A stretch of 48,372 bases of DNA from an uncultured bacterium (GCA_905214715.1 CAJMMT010000018.1:1-48372); one strand, 5' to 3'; shown: positions 17,156 to 26,557, numbered from the stretch's first letter. The notes: a model not told the origin generated them from the sequence alone. Program-made: numbers and translations.

Positions 17156-18751
17156 TTATTCCGGTGTGTGCATGGCATAGTCGGTTTCGATTTTTGCCGC
17201 TTCATACATTATTTTTATAAATGCACGGTTTTTATTTGGTTCGTTTCTAACTCCGTCAGCCCAGACTTTTGACGCGATTGAGTCGAAATCCTTATAACTG
17301 ACTCCCTTACTATTCATCAATCCCCCCGGTTTTGATTTAAACCCGTTTACCACTTTATTCAATGGCGTTTCAGTTCCAAAATCGTAAGGAGCGAAAGAAT
17401 GCTGTACATTTCCCAGTTCATCAAGCCATTGCGCAAACTGATTTGCAAAGTCTGCCAAATCCAGGTATATCCCGCTATGAATATTTGAGGCAATCCTAAG
17501 TCCATTATCACCGTAATATGTCGCAGCTCTGTTGGGTCCACCTGTTGATATGTGATCACGGAAGTGCTTAAGGGCAAGTGTGAGGCGTGTGAGTTCCTTT
17601 AGCGAATTTTCCCTGTCTCCGATATAAAAATTCTTCAGCCATAAGGAATTCCCGGGAGCAGCAACAGATGCAAGCCCATATTCATTGAAGCTATTAAGGG
17701 CTGCTCCTGTATTAATCTTTTTTACAAAATCTATAATGCCCATAGCCGAAACCAATTCGACTATATTTGCATAATTTTTTTGATCTGCTCCACCTTCCGA
17801 ATATCCATTGCGATGCTGTCGGTTATCTTCCTCTGCGATATAGTATATGGAATCAAATGCCTTCCCGTTCATAGGCATAGTACCATTGAGCATGCATTTT
17901 TCGTAAAACGAGAGTGCCGCCTTCTGTTTCGATTTGAATATCGCATCCTGAATTGCAGGAGTAATTCCATCCCTGGCATCTGGAGTGTCTACCTTAAAAT
18001 AAGGCATAACCATAACGCATGCCACTTTCGCATTATTCCATCCAGCCGCGGCGTTACCACGTATAGCTTCAATCAATTTAGGGATACCCGAACTTCCGGT
18101 TCCTCCGAATATCGATCCCACTATAACCACAACATCTTTATCGGGAATAAAATTTTTAGCAAAGTATTCATACGCATCTGTTTTTTGAATTGAATCAAAA
18201 ACGACACTGCCGATGTTGGGATTCCCACGATACCCTTTATCAAGAGCAAGATTCAACTCTGCGATAGGATTTTCATCATTTCTCGGACCGACATAAGCAG
18301 GAGAATCACTGTAGATGGATTTTAACAGATCGCCGGTCAAGGCTAAATCTCCGGTCATGGCACTCAGATCTATATAATCTGCGAAAGTCCCATTACTCGT
18401 ATTATTTCTGCCAATTCCGAACCTAAATTCAAAACTTCTTGGGAAATTCGGAACTATATTATTACCAAGATTTATATCTGCGAGATATTTCAGTCCGGGC
18501 AAGAAAAAACTTCGATAATTAGTATCAGGATTTGATCCTCCGTTTGGAAGCGCAGCAAATTGGATTTTTTTATACGTCTCCAGCGCCCTTATGGCTATTT
18601 CTTTATCTTTGTTGTTCGCATCGTGATCTATAATCATCGGAACGAAGTTGGCACCGGCAGGCAAATCTCCCATGTCGGCAGCAAGGCAATAGGTCAACGA
18701 ACGCAAGACTCTCGCGCCTGTACCACCTATACCAAATAAAAATACGTTCAT
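17156..18751 (-). CDS. tubulin/FtsZ-like GTPase
   Basis: This 531-residue protein begins with a glycine-rich Rossmann loop, 'MNVFLFGIGGTGARVLRSL', as in FtsZ-type GTPases. It carries a tubulin-signature-like loop 'GSIFGGTGSSGIPKL' with GGTGSSG at 216-222 after a hydrophobic strand 'DVVVIVGS'. The length exceeds FtsZ, and no FtsZ C-terminal tail is seen. It resembles the bacterial 'tubulin-like' family and not the housekeeping FtsZ. Comparative work has linked FtsZ-like families of this sort to vWA proteins and proposed membrane remodelling; a vWA lipoprotein is two genes away here. GTP binding is likely; polymerisation is inference. Confidence 0.85.
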   Translation of the reverse strand: MNVFLFGIGGTGARVLRSLTYCLAADMGDLPAGANFVPMIIDHDANNKDKEIAIRALETYKKIQFAALPNGGSNPDTNYRSFFLPGLKYLADINLGNNIVPNFPRSFEFRFGIGRNNTSNGTFADYIDLSAMTGDLALTGDLLKSIYSDSPAYVGPRNDENPIAELNLALDKGYRGNPNIGSVVFDSIQKTDAYEYFAKNFIPDKDVVVIVGSIFGGTGSSGIPKLIEAIRGNAAAGWNNAKVACVMVMPYFKVDTPDARDGITPAIQDAIFKSKQKAALSFYEKCMLNGTMPMNGKAFDSIYYIAEEDNRQHRNGYSEGGADQKNYANIVELVSAMGIIDFVKKINTGAALNSFNEYGLASVAAPGNSLWLKNFYIGDRENSLKELTRLTLALKHFRDHISTGGPNRAATYYGDNGLRIASNIHSGIYLDLADFANQFAQWLDELGNVQHSFAPYDFGTETPLNKVVNGFKSKPGGLMNSKGVSYKDFDSIASKVWADGVRNEPNKNRAFIKIMYEAAKIETDYAMHTPE

Positions 18752-18808
18752 ATATTATTTTGATTAATTATAATACAGCTGTTAGTTTTCCCCTGATAAT
18801 GTCGGCAG

Positions 18809-19372
18809 TCAAAACGGGACATTCTGGGAATATTTAGTGAGACGCTTCACTAAGATAGAACTGAGCAGAAAAATCCCTACAGAAATCAGCGAATTCAGGA
18901 TATCAAGAGTACTTTTGAAAGAGCATCCGTCATTAAGTTCGGCCACCATCGTTTGCTGGGCAGTTTCCGCATCAGATCTCGCTTGCTGATCACTATCTGC
19001 TATTTCCAGAATTCCTTTACGGTATTTAGGATCTGATGCGTTTTCATCTCCATTCATTTGGGTTTCTATATTTGCATATAATCCCGTTTGTGGTATATCC
19101 GTACCTATAACAACTGCATCGGTTACCCCAAAGGTGATAAAGAAAGAGGCAACAAGACAGGCCACCCATATCCATCTGTTCTCACCTATTTTGGGAAACA
19201 ACATTCCAAAAATACCATAAAATATGAATAAAAGAACAACAGCGACCACTACTGCTATGATAAAGGCAGTTGCCGCGGCTCCATAATGATCAAAATAATT
19301 AGGAAGAATATTATTACTATCGTTCTCCCACAATTCAGTTCCCGACAGGAACATTTCATAAAACTTATACAT
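18809..19372 (-). CDS. three-helix membrane protein, unknown
   Basis: This 187-residue protein has hydrophobic helices at about 33-56, 67-90 and 157-174. Between the second and third lies a polar loop of about 65 residues rich in Asp, Glu, Gln and Ala ('DSDQQARSDAETAQQTMVAE'), likely helical and probably external. No enzymatic motif is seen. It sits between the vWA lipoprotein gene (4-nt gap) and the tubulin-like gene (57-nt gap). It could be the membrane subunit that couples an outer vWA protein to the cytoplasmic cytoskeletal proteins, but that is inferred from order alone. Confidence 0.75.
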   Translation of the reverse strand: MYKFYEMFLSGTELWENDSNNILPNYFDHYGAAATAFIIAVVVAVVLLFIFYGIFGMLFPKIGENRWIWVACLVASFFITFGVTDAVVIGTDIPQTGLYANIETQMNGDENASDPKYRKGILEIADSDQQARSDAETAQQTMVAELNDGCSFKSTLDILNSLISVGIFLLSSILVKRLTKYSQNVPF

Positions 19373-19376
19373 CGTG

Positions 19377-20708
19377 TTATTTTTTATAGTTAATTTTTAC
19401 TTCCTGATCAAACAATGCGTCAATTGCATCATTCCCGCTTACACCTTCCACCAACCCCTCAATAAACTTATGAATCATGAAGGTAGTGGAGTCATTATAC
19501 TGTTTTTTATCATCTTCAGTCTTATATAGTGTTAACCATTCGGGTAATCTATATGGAATATTGACATGGAGGATATTCTTTCCTGATTTCAACCTTGAGT
19601 CCGGTATGTTTATCGTGAAAAAGCCATCAGAATCATATTCCACAAGTCTTTTATATCCATCATTATTTTTCGCACTATCTGGGAGATTAGACCCATTTAT
19701 TGTCACTTTGATTGAATCTTTTAAATTCCCATAGTCATATCCTTTTTCAAATATACCGGCAAATAATTTCGTATCTAACCGAAGTTCCAAGAAAGTACTC
19801 CTTGTTTTCTTATACACTTGCTCTCTCGTGCAGGTAATACCATCCTCACTTATTCCAAATAACGGTACTATCAAACCTTCACAAATCGGCATCTTTTCGG
19901 ATATGTGCAACACATTTTGCGCTTTAAATCCCTTATTTGCCGAACTCTCTACCCAATTCTTGAACTCAAGAACATTCTTTTTCGTGCCAAACACGATAGC
20001 AAATAGAGGCCTTGTACAGGATTTATGATTACTATCATTATTATAATAACTATATTTACCAACGAATGGAATTGATCCGAATCGATAAACAGACACACCT
20101 AAATTATTATCAATTATCGAGTTGCGCAGCTTGCTTTTCAACAAATCGATGTTGTTGATGTTGAACTTTCTCTCCGGACTGTTCCTAACCTCTGAATTAG
20201 TACCGCTTAATATACCATCGGTAAAGAGAACAGAGAGTGTACCAGGAGTTGAATTTTCCGCTATACCTTTTATTATATCAACAAGCGGAGAATCCTCACC
20301 TTTAGCAACATTCCCATTCTGAATCATGTTGGCGAAATCATCAAACTTTATTTCTTTTCTGACACCAGTACATCCATTTTCGACACAACAGAATTGTGCT
20401 TCGAATCTATTGTCCGTTACAAAATCCTGCCCCAACGAATTTACGATATTGAGAAATTGGTTACCCTTGGCTATAGCACCTCTCGATACATATCCCTCCA
20501 TTGAGGAGGAATTATCAAAATATACTCTAACCTTCTCTACTTTTGTTGTATCTTCAACTTCCGCACTCTGAACATTGATAGTATCAGAGTCTTTATCATT
20601 TGATTTTTTATTACCGGAACAGCTTGTCATTATCATGATAAAAACTATCACGATGGTAATACAACCGGTTGCTACAAAACCGAGATTTTTTATCTTTTCT
20701 AAAATCAT
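19377..20708 (-). CDS. vWA-domain lipoprotein
   Basis: This 443-residue protein has an N-terminal hydrophobic signal ending in a lipobox-like 'IMTSC' (Cys30) and an Asp/Asn/Lys-rich linker. A von Willebrand A-type domain starts near residue 58. Its MIDAS metal site appears intact: D65-x-S67-x-S69 in 'VYFDNSSSMEGYVS' and T163-D164-G165 in 'SVLFTDGILSG'. The C-terminal ~150 residues are beta-rich and Lys-rich ('KDSIKVTINGSNLPDSA'). vWA domains bind protein ligands through a metal ion, so this is likely an adhesion or assembly platform on the outer face of a membrane. The gap to the coiled-coil lipoprotein gene is 4 nt. Confidence 0.82.
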   Translation of the reverse strand: MILEKIKNLGFVATGCITIVIVFIMIMTSCSGNKKSNDKDSDTINVQSAEVEDTTKVEKVRVYFDNSSSMEGYVSRGAIAKGNQFLNIVNSLGQDFVTDNRFEAQFCCVENGCTGVRKEIKFDDFANMIQNGNVAKGEDSPLVDIIKGIAENSTPGTLSVLFTDGILSGTNSEVRNSPERKFNINNIDLLKSKLRNSIIDNNLGVSVYRFGSIPFVGKYSYYNNDSNHKSCTRPLFAIVFGTKKNVLEFKNWVESSANKGFKAQNVLHISEKMPICEGLIVPLFGISEDGITCTREQVYKKTRSTFLELRLDTKLFAGIFEKGYDYGNLKDSIKVTINGSNLPDSAKNNDGYKRLVEYDSDGFFTINIPDSRLKSGKNILHVNIPYRLPEWLTLYKTEDDKKQYNDSTTFMIHKFIEGLVEGVSGNDAIDALFDQEVKINYKK

Positions 20709-20712
20709 AATT

Positions 20713-22704
20713 TTATTGTTGAACCGTCACTATTGTTTTTTTATTAGAAGAGCCGTAGTTAACCGCCATTGTACTTACAGCAGTTATCATATCTTTGGCA
20801 ACGCCTTGGATATCAGCCATTGAGTCTATTTCTATATCTTTGTAATTTGCTTCCGGGGTAAACAGCTCTACGTAGTTGACTTCAAATCCTAATGATTTCA
20901 CAGAAGTTATGAGTTCTGTTGTCATTGACTTAACTCCCGAAATTAATGAGAAATCCACCTTATGACTTATATCAAGATGCCCTATAATATCAGTCATCTT
21001 AACTGCCTCTCCCATTATGAATCCGAGCTTGTCGTATACAAAGTACCGATAGTCATCACTGCGTTTCGCGACATCGGGTTGTGAATCCAACCTCTTGTTA
21101 ATCGCGCTTGATTTCAAGCAGAATCCGGTTTGTGCAATCAATGATGTGTTATATTCAATTTCGTTTAAATACTTGCAATCTGCTATCACCTTACTAAAAT
21201 TGGAAATCGCATCGATCGCGGCCTTCTGACCATCGTCAACAGCAGAAAGAGTCTCGGCAGTCTGGATAGTTTTCTTTTCCGCAAGATGAAGCAGTGAAAA
21301 GAAATCCGACAAATTACCCGCGAATTCTTTGCATTCTTCATGAACTGCAAAATATTGTTCTGTCAGCTGCAACTTAGAATTAAGGTTTCCGATAGTTACC
21401 GTTGCTGTTTGAAGATCTCTTTCTAAGCGGCCATTATTGTCAGAAAGAATTGTATTACGATGATTTAAGTCTACATTCTCCTTCTTCAGTCCTTGATTCT
21501 CAATTTTTAATGGAGAAATAGCATCATCTATTTTTTTATTAACATTTGCCTCGAGTTGCGCGAGAGCAGATCTAAGATTATTTGAATTTTTACGCTCTGC
21601 GATAAAATCTGCCTGAATCTGCTCATAAGGAATTTGAGACTCAGACTGTGGTTCTGTTTCTGAAGGTCTTTCTTCGCTCCCCATCTCATCAGTTCCGGAG
21701 TGCTTATACAGATTATCATCATATACCCTCTCATTATCCACACACGCACCAAAATTCTGGATTGTGTCAGGAATGGCTTTGAAGATATATGTTTTCTTTT
21801 TTGCTTCTTTATCCTTTTTATTTTTTTTAGGTATTTCTATTGTACCTGAGTAACAGTTGCCTGAATTATCACTTTCAGGGATGAGGGGAATATATAATGA
21901 ATGTTCATTTTCATTCGTAAGACTGTTTATAATCTTACGAATGGCTTTTATATCCAATTCTTTTGTATATTGATTATAATAATTCTTTACGAACCAATCA
22001 ATTACATCTTCTCTTTTGATATCTTTTGATTTCCAGGAAACTTTTACTTTAACAAAATACTTTTTATTTCCGCTATCATTTATAGGGGTCCAAGGAAGTT
22101 TTGACGATGATTTAGAGAATAATTCTAAATTCGAAGAAATCTTAAATAATTTCTTCGAATTTTGTGAACTCTTCTTCCTTTTTATAAATAATATCAATAC
22201 AATACCGCAAATCGAAATAAACACAACTGCAATTATTATCCAAATAGAAGCATTATTGTGTCTGGAATCAGTATTCTTATTTTGTTTTGAGTTATAAGGT
22301 TTAGCAACAGCCGTCTCGAATTTAGAACTTCCTTTCCCTTCACTTAAGATCACTTTAAGAGAATCTGTAGTATGAGCCAAAGAATCAGTTAAAACGAGAT
22401 TCGGGATATATGTTATTAGAAGCGAAGTCGTATCCTTTGTTATTGAATCTAATGGGAACAACTGTGTCATCAATTTTACATATCGAATTGAGTCAAGGCG
22501 CAGCCCAATATCTCCCGCCATCTTTGCCTGAGAAGATAAAGAATCTGCCTTCACTGTATTGGATATGATATTTTCATTCCCTGACTCTGCATCTGCACTC
22601 TGAACATCGGCTATCTCGGTAAAATGTTCCGCGCCTGAATGGTCCGAACTGCACGATAACATCATTACGCACAGAAGCATTAAACTTGATATTATATGTT
22701 TCAT
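20713..22704 (-). CDS. lipoprotein-like protein with a membrane helix and coiled coil
   Basis: This 663-residue protein starts with a lipoprotein-type signal ('LLCVMMLSC', Cys18) and an external region of ~130 residues. A transmembrane helix follows at about 153-174, with the basic 'IKRKKSS' after it, so the rest should be cytoplasmic. A Lys-rich beta segment precedes a long coiled coil (about 365-455, 'ENQGLKKENVDLNHRN') and a helical C terminus. Being both lipid-anchored and membrane-spanning is unusual. It could link the external lipoproteins to the cytoplasmic actin-like and tubulin-like proteins. The first ORF of the operon ends 39 nt upstream. I recognise no family. Confidence 0.75.
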   Translation of the reverse strand: MKHIISSLMLLCVMMLSCSSDHSGAEHFTEIADVQSADAESGNENIISNTVKADSLSSQAKMAGDIGLRLDSIRYVKLMTQLFPLDSITKDTTSLLITYIPNLVLTDSLAHTTDSLKVILSEGKGSSKFETAVAKPYNSKQNKNTDSRHNNASIWIIIAVVFISICGIVLILFIKRKKSSQNSKKLFKISSNLELFSKSSSKLPWTPINDSGNKKYFVKVKVSWKSKDIKREDVIDWFVKNYYNQYTKELDIKAIRKIINSLTNENEHSLYIPLIPESDNSGNCYSGTIEIPKKNKKDKEAKKKTYIFKAIPDTIQNFGACVDNERVYDDNLYKHSGTDEMGSEERPSETEPQSESQIPYEQIQADFIAERKNSNNLRSALAQLEANVNKKIDDAISPLKIENQGLKKENVDLNHRNTILSDNNGRLERDLQTATVTIGNLNSKLQLTEQYFAVHEECKEFAGNLSDFFSLLHLAEKKTIQTAETLSAVDDGQKAAIDAISNFSKVIADCKYLNEIEYNTSLIAQTGFCLKSSAINKRLDSQPDVAKRSDDYRYFVYDKLGFIMGEAVKMTDIIGHLDISHKVDFSLISGVKSMTTELITSVKSLGFEVNYVELFTPEANYKDIEIDSMADIQGVAKDMITAVSTMAVNYGSSNKKTIVTVQQ

Positions 22705-22743
22705 ATATACTTTTCAATTTGCTTGTCGAATATGCATGACAAA

Positions 22744-25700
22744 TTAATTATTCTCGTGTGCTACGGTATAGCTGGCGAAAATATATGCTTCGTCATTTTC
22801 ATCAGTGATATCTCTATCTGCTATTTCAATGTCGGTCCGAGTAATCCTATCACCGGTTTCAAGCGTGATCCCGAAGTCTACTTGATTGCTACGTTTAACC
22901 TCCATGGATATATCATCAGTTGCAACATTAATCGCAATCTCTCCCAACTTATTGATTTTGTATCGATTTTTATTATCAAAAAGGTTTTCAGAATCCGGGC
23001 TACCCATAACCTGAAAGAACTCCACAATATTTCCGTCAGAAGCGAAATTGCTCGTTATCTGTTGAGAAGCCACAATCGATGAATTTCCATTATATGACTC
23101 ATTCTGATCCACAAGACTAACAAATCGAGTATTCCCATCCTCTGTGATTTTGAAACCATATGCTGAAGCCACACGTGAATTGTCAAGCGTCACCAGAGAA
23201 TTGAAAGTTCCATACCAACATGCGCCATATGCAACAGCTGTTTTTACTTCGCTGTCAGACAAACCATCCCATTTTTTCAGATTCGGAAACTTGGTCTTCA
23301 ATCCCTTTAATGCCCATTGCTGAATATTTGGGAACAAAACACTACGACCAGAGAAAATAATAGAATCAATCTTGTCAAGATCTCTTACATCGGGATACTT
23401 CAGAACTTCCGATGTAACTTCCAATACTTTATTTTTAACATAATTTTTAATTTGTTTTGATTTGCTAGTCATAGTATCAAATAAATACTTGGCAAAATCC
23501 GGATTATCTGCATTCGAAATAAGTTTTTGATCTGAAATTTCCTTTCTGGTAACTTTCTTTACAAAATCATTGAAAGCATCAAAGCTTGCAAGCATTTCTC
23601 TCGATTCCCCGCTTATACTGGCTTCAATGAGATTTTTCTTTAACGAAAGAATCATATCCAGAATACCGACTTTATGATCCTCCTGATATTTACGGCACCC
23701 CAAGGAATCATCTTTCCAGTCTGTAAGCGAGAATATATACGTCATAAGAGCATAATCTATATTATCTCCTCCCACTGCATATCCAATTCTTCCCAATGTT
23801 TTAATATTGTGATAGGTGTCACCACCAACACGCATGTACTCAATTCTGAATATGGTGAGATTTATTGTCGCACCTCCCATATCATATACAATCACGTTTC
23901 TCGATCCGGAAGTAATTTCACCTACTGTTTTTGAAATGTAATAACAAAGAATCGCTTCTGCTTCATAAATAGGACGTACTTCATCAAACCGTCCACTCAA
24001 TGAAACGCTTCTGATCATATCAAGAGTTTTGGGCAACGTATAATTGTTGGGTATAGCTACTACTGCCCTCTTTATCGGCTCATCTACGGGTATTATACTG
24101 CGTCTTTTATTCTCAGAAAGCGCATTAATGAAATCATCCGTATCCTTCAATAAACCTCGCACCAAAAGTTGCGCGAGTTCCATACCCGAAACTTCAACAT
24201 TTCTCGGAGTGGGAGTTCCGGGAATTCTCAATTTTATCTTGTTATTCTCGCCGCTCTGATAACCAAGCAGTTTTTTTATAGATTGAAAACAATGCCAATT
24301 GTTACCGGCAGCTGCATTCCATCTTCTGCCGGCCTCATAGCCGTACGTATAGTCAGTACCCGGCACAGCATCATTCACATTTTTGAATGATTTCATATTG
24401 AATATCAGACGTGAAGGAATTATGGTTTCTTTCTCCTTCTCGACAAGAAGAATATTTGGATTGGCGATAGAGCCACCTCTGCCTATTGCAATACAGGAAC
24501 CGGATGTTCCGGGGTCTATTCCTATCCAACCAGTGCCAATTTCTGGAGTAACGAATATATCTATAATCTCCGCATCTTCCGCATTTGCAGGATGATATTG
24601 AACTTTGGACGTAATCTTCCAAAGGAATGTTTCAGTCTTATATCTTAGAGAGAGACGAACTCTACTTGGCTCAGACATGTCAAACTTATCCGGGTCTATC
24701 CAGAAGCTGAGCGTAAAGCTAAATTTCCCATCTTCAAGATTCACAGGATAATATTTACCCTCGGCAGATACCATATCACGGTTGTTGTTGAGACATATAT
24801 GCAATCCTTGGGGAACGTCAATTCCATCGATTGTTACCTGCAGTGTATCCCTTCTCGGGACAGTGAAATAACGGTGTTTGGGTTTTATGGTACCATCCAC
24901 CTTTATACCTGTGGATTTTTGCCCATGAGCTATAAACCAACATGGAAGTTCTACAGTTCCGCCACCTGCTGTCGTCATGGAATATCTTGTCGTGAAGTTA
25001 TGAACCGCCGCTTTTAAAGTAACTAAACGGCTTCTCCAAACCATGATAACAAGAATCAAAACAATGGCGGATATAACAAAAAGTGTGATTGTCATATTTT
25101 TTTGTTTGTCGTTAACAAATACTATATCGTTGCCTGATAGTTTACGATCTGCTATAAAAACAAAGGGCAATAAGTCATTGTCCTTATCCATGCGTGGATA
25201 GAAAATCAGACTGATATTAATGTCATCACCATGGTCAATACCATTTAGGAACTTCACAGAACCCGGTCTGAGCACGAATTCCTTCTTCTGCAAATCATAC
25301 GAATATTTTCCAATTCTTTGATTGGCTACCACAACATCATTAATCCACGCTATCAATTTTACAGAATCAATAGCAATTTCTTCCTTATAAGGAAATGAAA
25401 CTGATATTGGATCTATTGAAAAGGATTTTTTGTTGAATGTATTCTGTGTTAAAGACAAGTTGGAATTTATGAATATAGCAGTACGGGCCGCAGATTTTAG
25501 CATTAATTGCTTACCAATTGCAGATACCCCTTTATCATGACTTCCCCCTTTGTTAATATCAATCCAACTTAACACAGCGTAAGGATTTCCTTTGCTTTTA
25601 AGCCATTCGTTAAATTCAATTGCTCTATTGTAATTGTTTTTACCATATACCTCACCCAATGTTTTAATATCAAGAGTTGCATTCTGCCCCGTCAATCCAG

Positions 25701-26286
25701 TTTGGAAGGTGCTTACACTTACTATATAATATTCCTGAGCCGGTATATTTTTATTTATAAATGGAATAACTGCATTAGGCAGGAACGCCGGCATACCATA
25801 TCCATATTTATCATAGGGTATTGAATTGAATATCTTTCTGGTTTTTGTGTTCCACCAACTGTTTAAATCTGATGATTCAAGTGTATTGTCATATGGATGA
25901 ACCAAATATTTAAGAGTTGTTTCAAATAGTTTCTCGTTATTGACAGAGTTATCACCTGCCATCTTATGTAGGATGCCTGCATTCCCGGAAAATGAATATT
26001 GAGCGTCTCCCTCCAACCCATATATAAACACTTCAAGGAAATCTTTTTCAGAATCAAAAGCAAAGTCAGGCGTAAGAGGATATTTATTAGAAACTATTGT
26101 ATCTCCGTTTATAAATGTTAGCAGATCTTTTCCTATGGATGCAAGATTAGATCCTTTCGTCTTATTCGTTCCATCCACTACAAGCACTATATGTTTACGG
26201 TAATATTCCGGAGTAGCACATTTAGCTTCCGGAATAATAGTCAAAAGCGATAGAACCGAAACTAACAGAACTAAAGGGATTTTCAT
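22744..26286 (-). CDS. exported vWA-like domain, membrane helix and cytoplasmic Hsp70/actin-like ATPase
   Basis: This protein of about 1180 residues is the first gene of the cluster. A signal peptide (1-23) is followed by a vWA-like domain starting 'HIVLVVDGTNKTKG', where the MIDAS pattern is degenerate (D38-x-T40-x-K). A membrane helix lies near 395-415 with the basic 'VWRSRLVTLK' after it, so the C-terminal half is cytoplasmic. After a beta-rich linker comes an Hsp70-like ATPase: 'GIDPGTSGSCIAIG' near 592, 'VYDMGGATINLTIF' near 802 and 'IIFSGRSVLFP' near 980. I start at the ATG ending at 26286, because the 20 extra codons upstream spoil the signal peptide. The architecture suggests outside-in control of an ATPase. 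Confidence 0.85.
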   Translation of the reverse strand: MKIPLVLLVSVLSLLTIIPEAKCATPEYYRKHIVLVVDGTNKTKGSNLASIGKDLLTFINGDTIVSNKYPLTPDFAFDSEKDFLEVFIYGLEGDAQYSFSGNAGILHKMAGDNSVNNEKLFETTLKYLVHPYDNTLESSDLNSWWNTKTRKIFNSIPYDKYGYGMPAFLPNAVIPFINKNIPAQEYYIVSVSTFQTGLTGQNATLDIKTLGEVYGKNNYNRAIEFNEWLKSKGNPYAVLSWIDINKGGSHDKGVSAIGKQLMLKSAARTAIFINSNLSLTQNTFNKKSFSIDPISVSFPYKEEIAIDSVKLIAWINDVVVANQRIGKYSYDLQKKEFVLRPGSVKFLNGIDHGDDINISLIFYPRMDKDNDLLPFVFIADRKLSGNDIVFVNDKQKNMTITLFVISAIVLILVIMVWRSRLVTLKAAVHNFTTRYSMTTAGGGTVELPCWFIAHGQKSTGIKVDGTIKPKHRYFTVPRRDTLQVTIDGIDVPQGLHICLNNNRDMVSAEGKYYPVNLEDGKFSFTLSFWIDPDKFDMSEPSRVRLSLRYKTETFLWKITSKVQYHPANAEDAEIIDIFVTPEIGTGWIGIDPGTSGSCIAIGRGGSIANPNILLVEKEKETIIPSRLIFNMKSFKNVNDAVPGTDYTYGYEAGRRWNAAAGNNWHCFQSIKKLLGYQSGENNKIKLRIPGTPTPRNVEVSGMELAQLLVRGLLKDTDDFINALSENKRRSIIPVDEPIKRAVVAIPNNYTLPKTLDMIRSVSLSGRFDEVRPIYEAEAILCYYISKTVGEITSGSRNVIVYDMGGATINLTIFRIEYMRVGGDTYHNIKTLGRIGYAVGGDNIDYALMTYIFSLTDWKDDSLGCRKYQEDHKVGILDMILSLKKNLIEASISGESREMLASFDAFNDFVKKVTRKEISDQKLISNADNPDFAKYLFDTMTSKSKQIKNYVKNKVLEVTSEVLKYPDVRDLDKIDSIIFSGRSVLFPNIQQWALKGLKTKFPNLKKWDGLSDSEVKTAVAYGACWYGTFNSLVTLDNSRVASAYGFKITEDGNTRFVSLVDQNESYNGNSSIVASQQITSNFASDGNIVEFFQVMGSPDSENLFDNKNRYKINKLGEIAINVATDDISMEVKRSNQVDFGITLETGDRITRTDIEIADRDITDENDEAYIFASYTVAHENN

Positions 26287-26350
26287 AATCAAAATATCAT
26301 TACTAATTTCCAATGATGTAGTGAGTACAAGAGTATTAATATCCATCCAT

Positions 26351-26383
26351 TGAATAGGTATCTCCTCGGAAGAGATTTGGATA
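26351..26383. repeat. 33-bp element, copy 1 (candidate operator)
   Basis: The element matches the copy at 26525-26557 at 28 of 33 positions. Its centre, 26360-26376, is an imperfect palindrome built on ATCTC/GAGAT. It lies 65-97 nt upstream of the start codon of the first cluster gene, a suitable place for a regulator or a leader structure. Confidence 0.5.
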
Positions 26384-26524
26384 GTTTCTATTTATCAATA
26401 AACCAATCTTTTACCTATTAACTCTGATAGGGTTAGCAAAACTTTAATAAAAAAACTGAACAATTTGATAGAAAAGTTTGTTGGAGACGCTCTCAATATC
26501 AAAAGTTTTTCGCATCTTTGCATT

Positions 26525-26557
26525 TGAATAAGTATCTCTTCCGAGAAGATTTGGATA
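26525..26557. repeat. 33-bp element, copy 2 (candidate operator)
   Basis: This is the second copy, 174 bp from the first. Its palindromic core read on the other strand matches the core of copy 1 at 16 of 17 bases. It starts 5 nt after the plus-strand -7-like sequence CATCTTTG (26513-26520). Confidence 0.5.

Noticed and set aside
3958..26286. Known defence systems such as CBASS, type VI secretion or a prophage
   Set aside because: No cyclase, effector nuclease, sheath, tail, capsid, terminase or integrase protein is seen among the genes, so none of these labels is supported.
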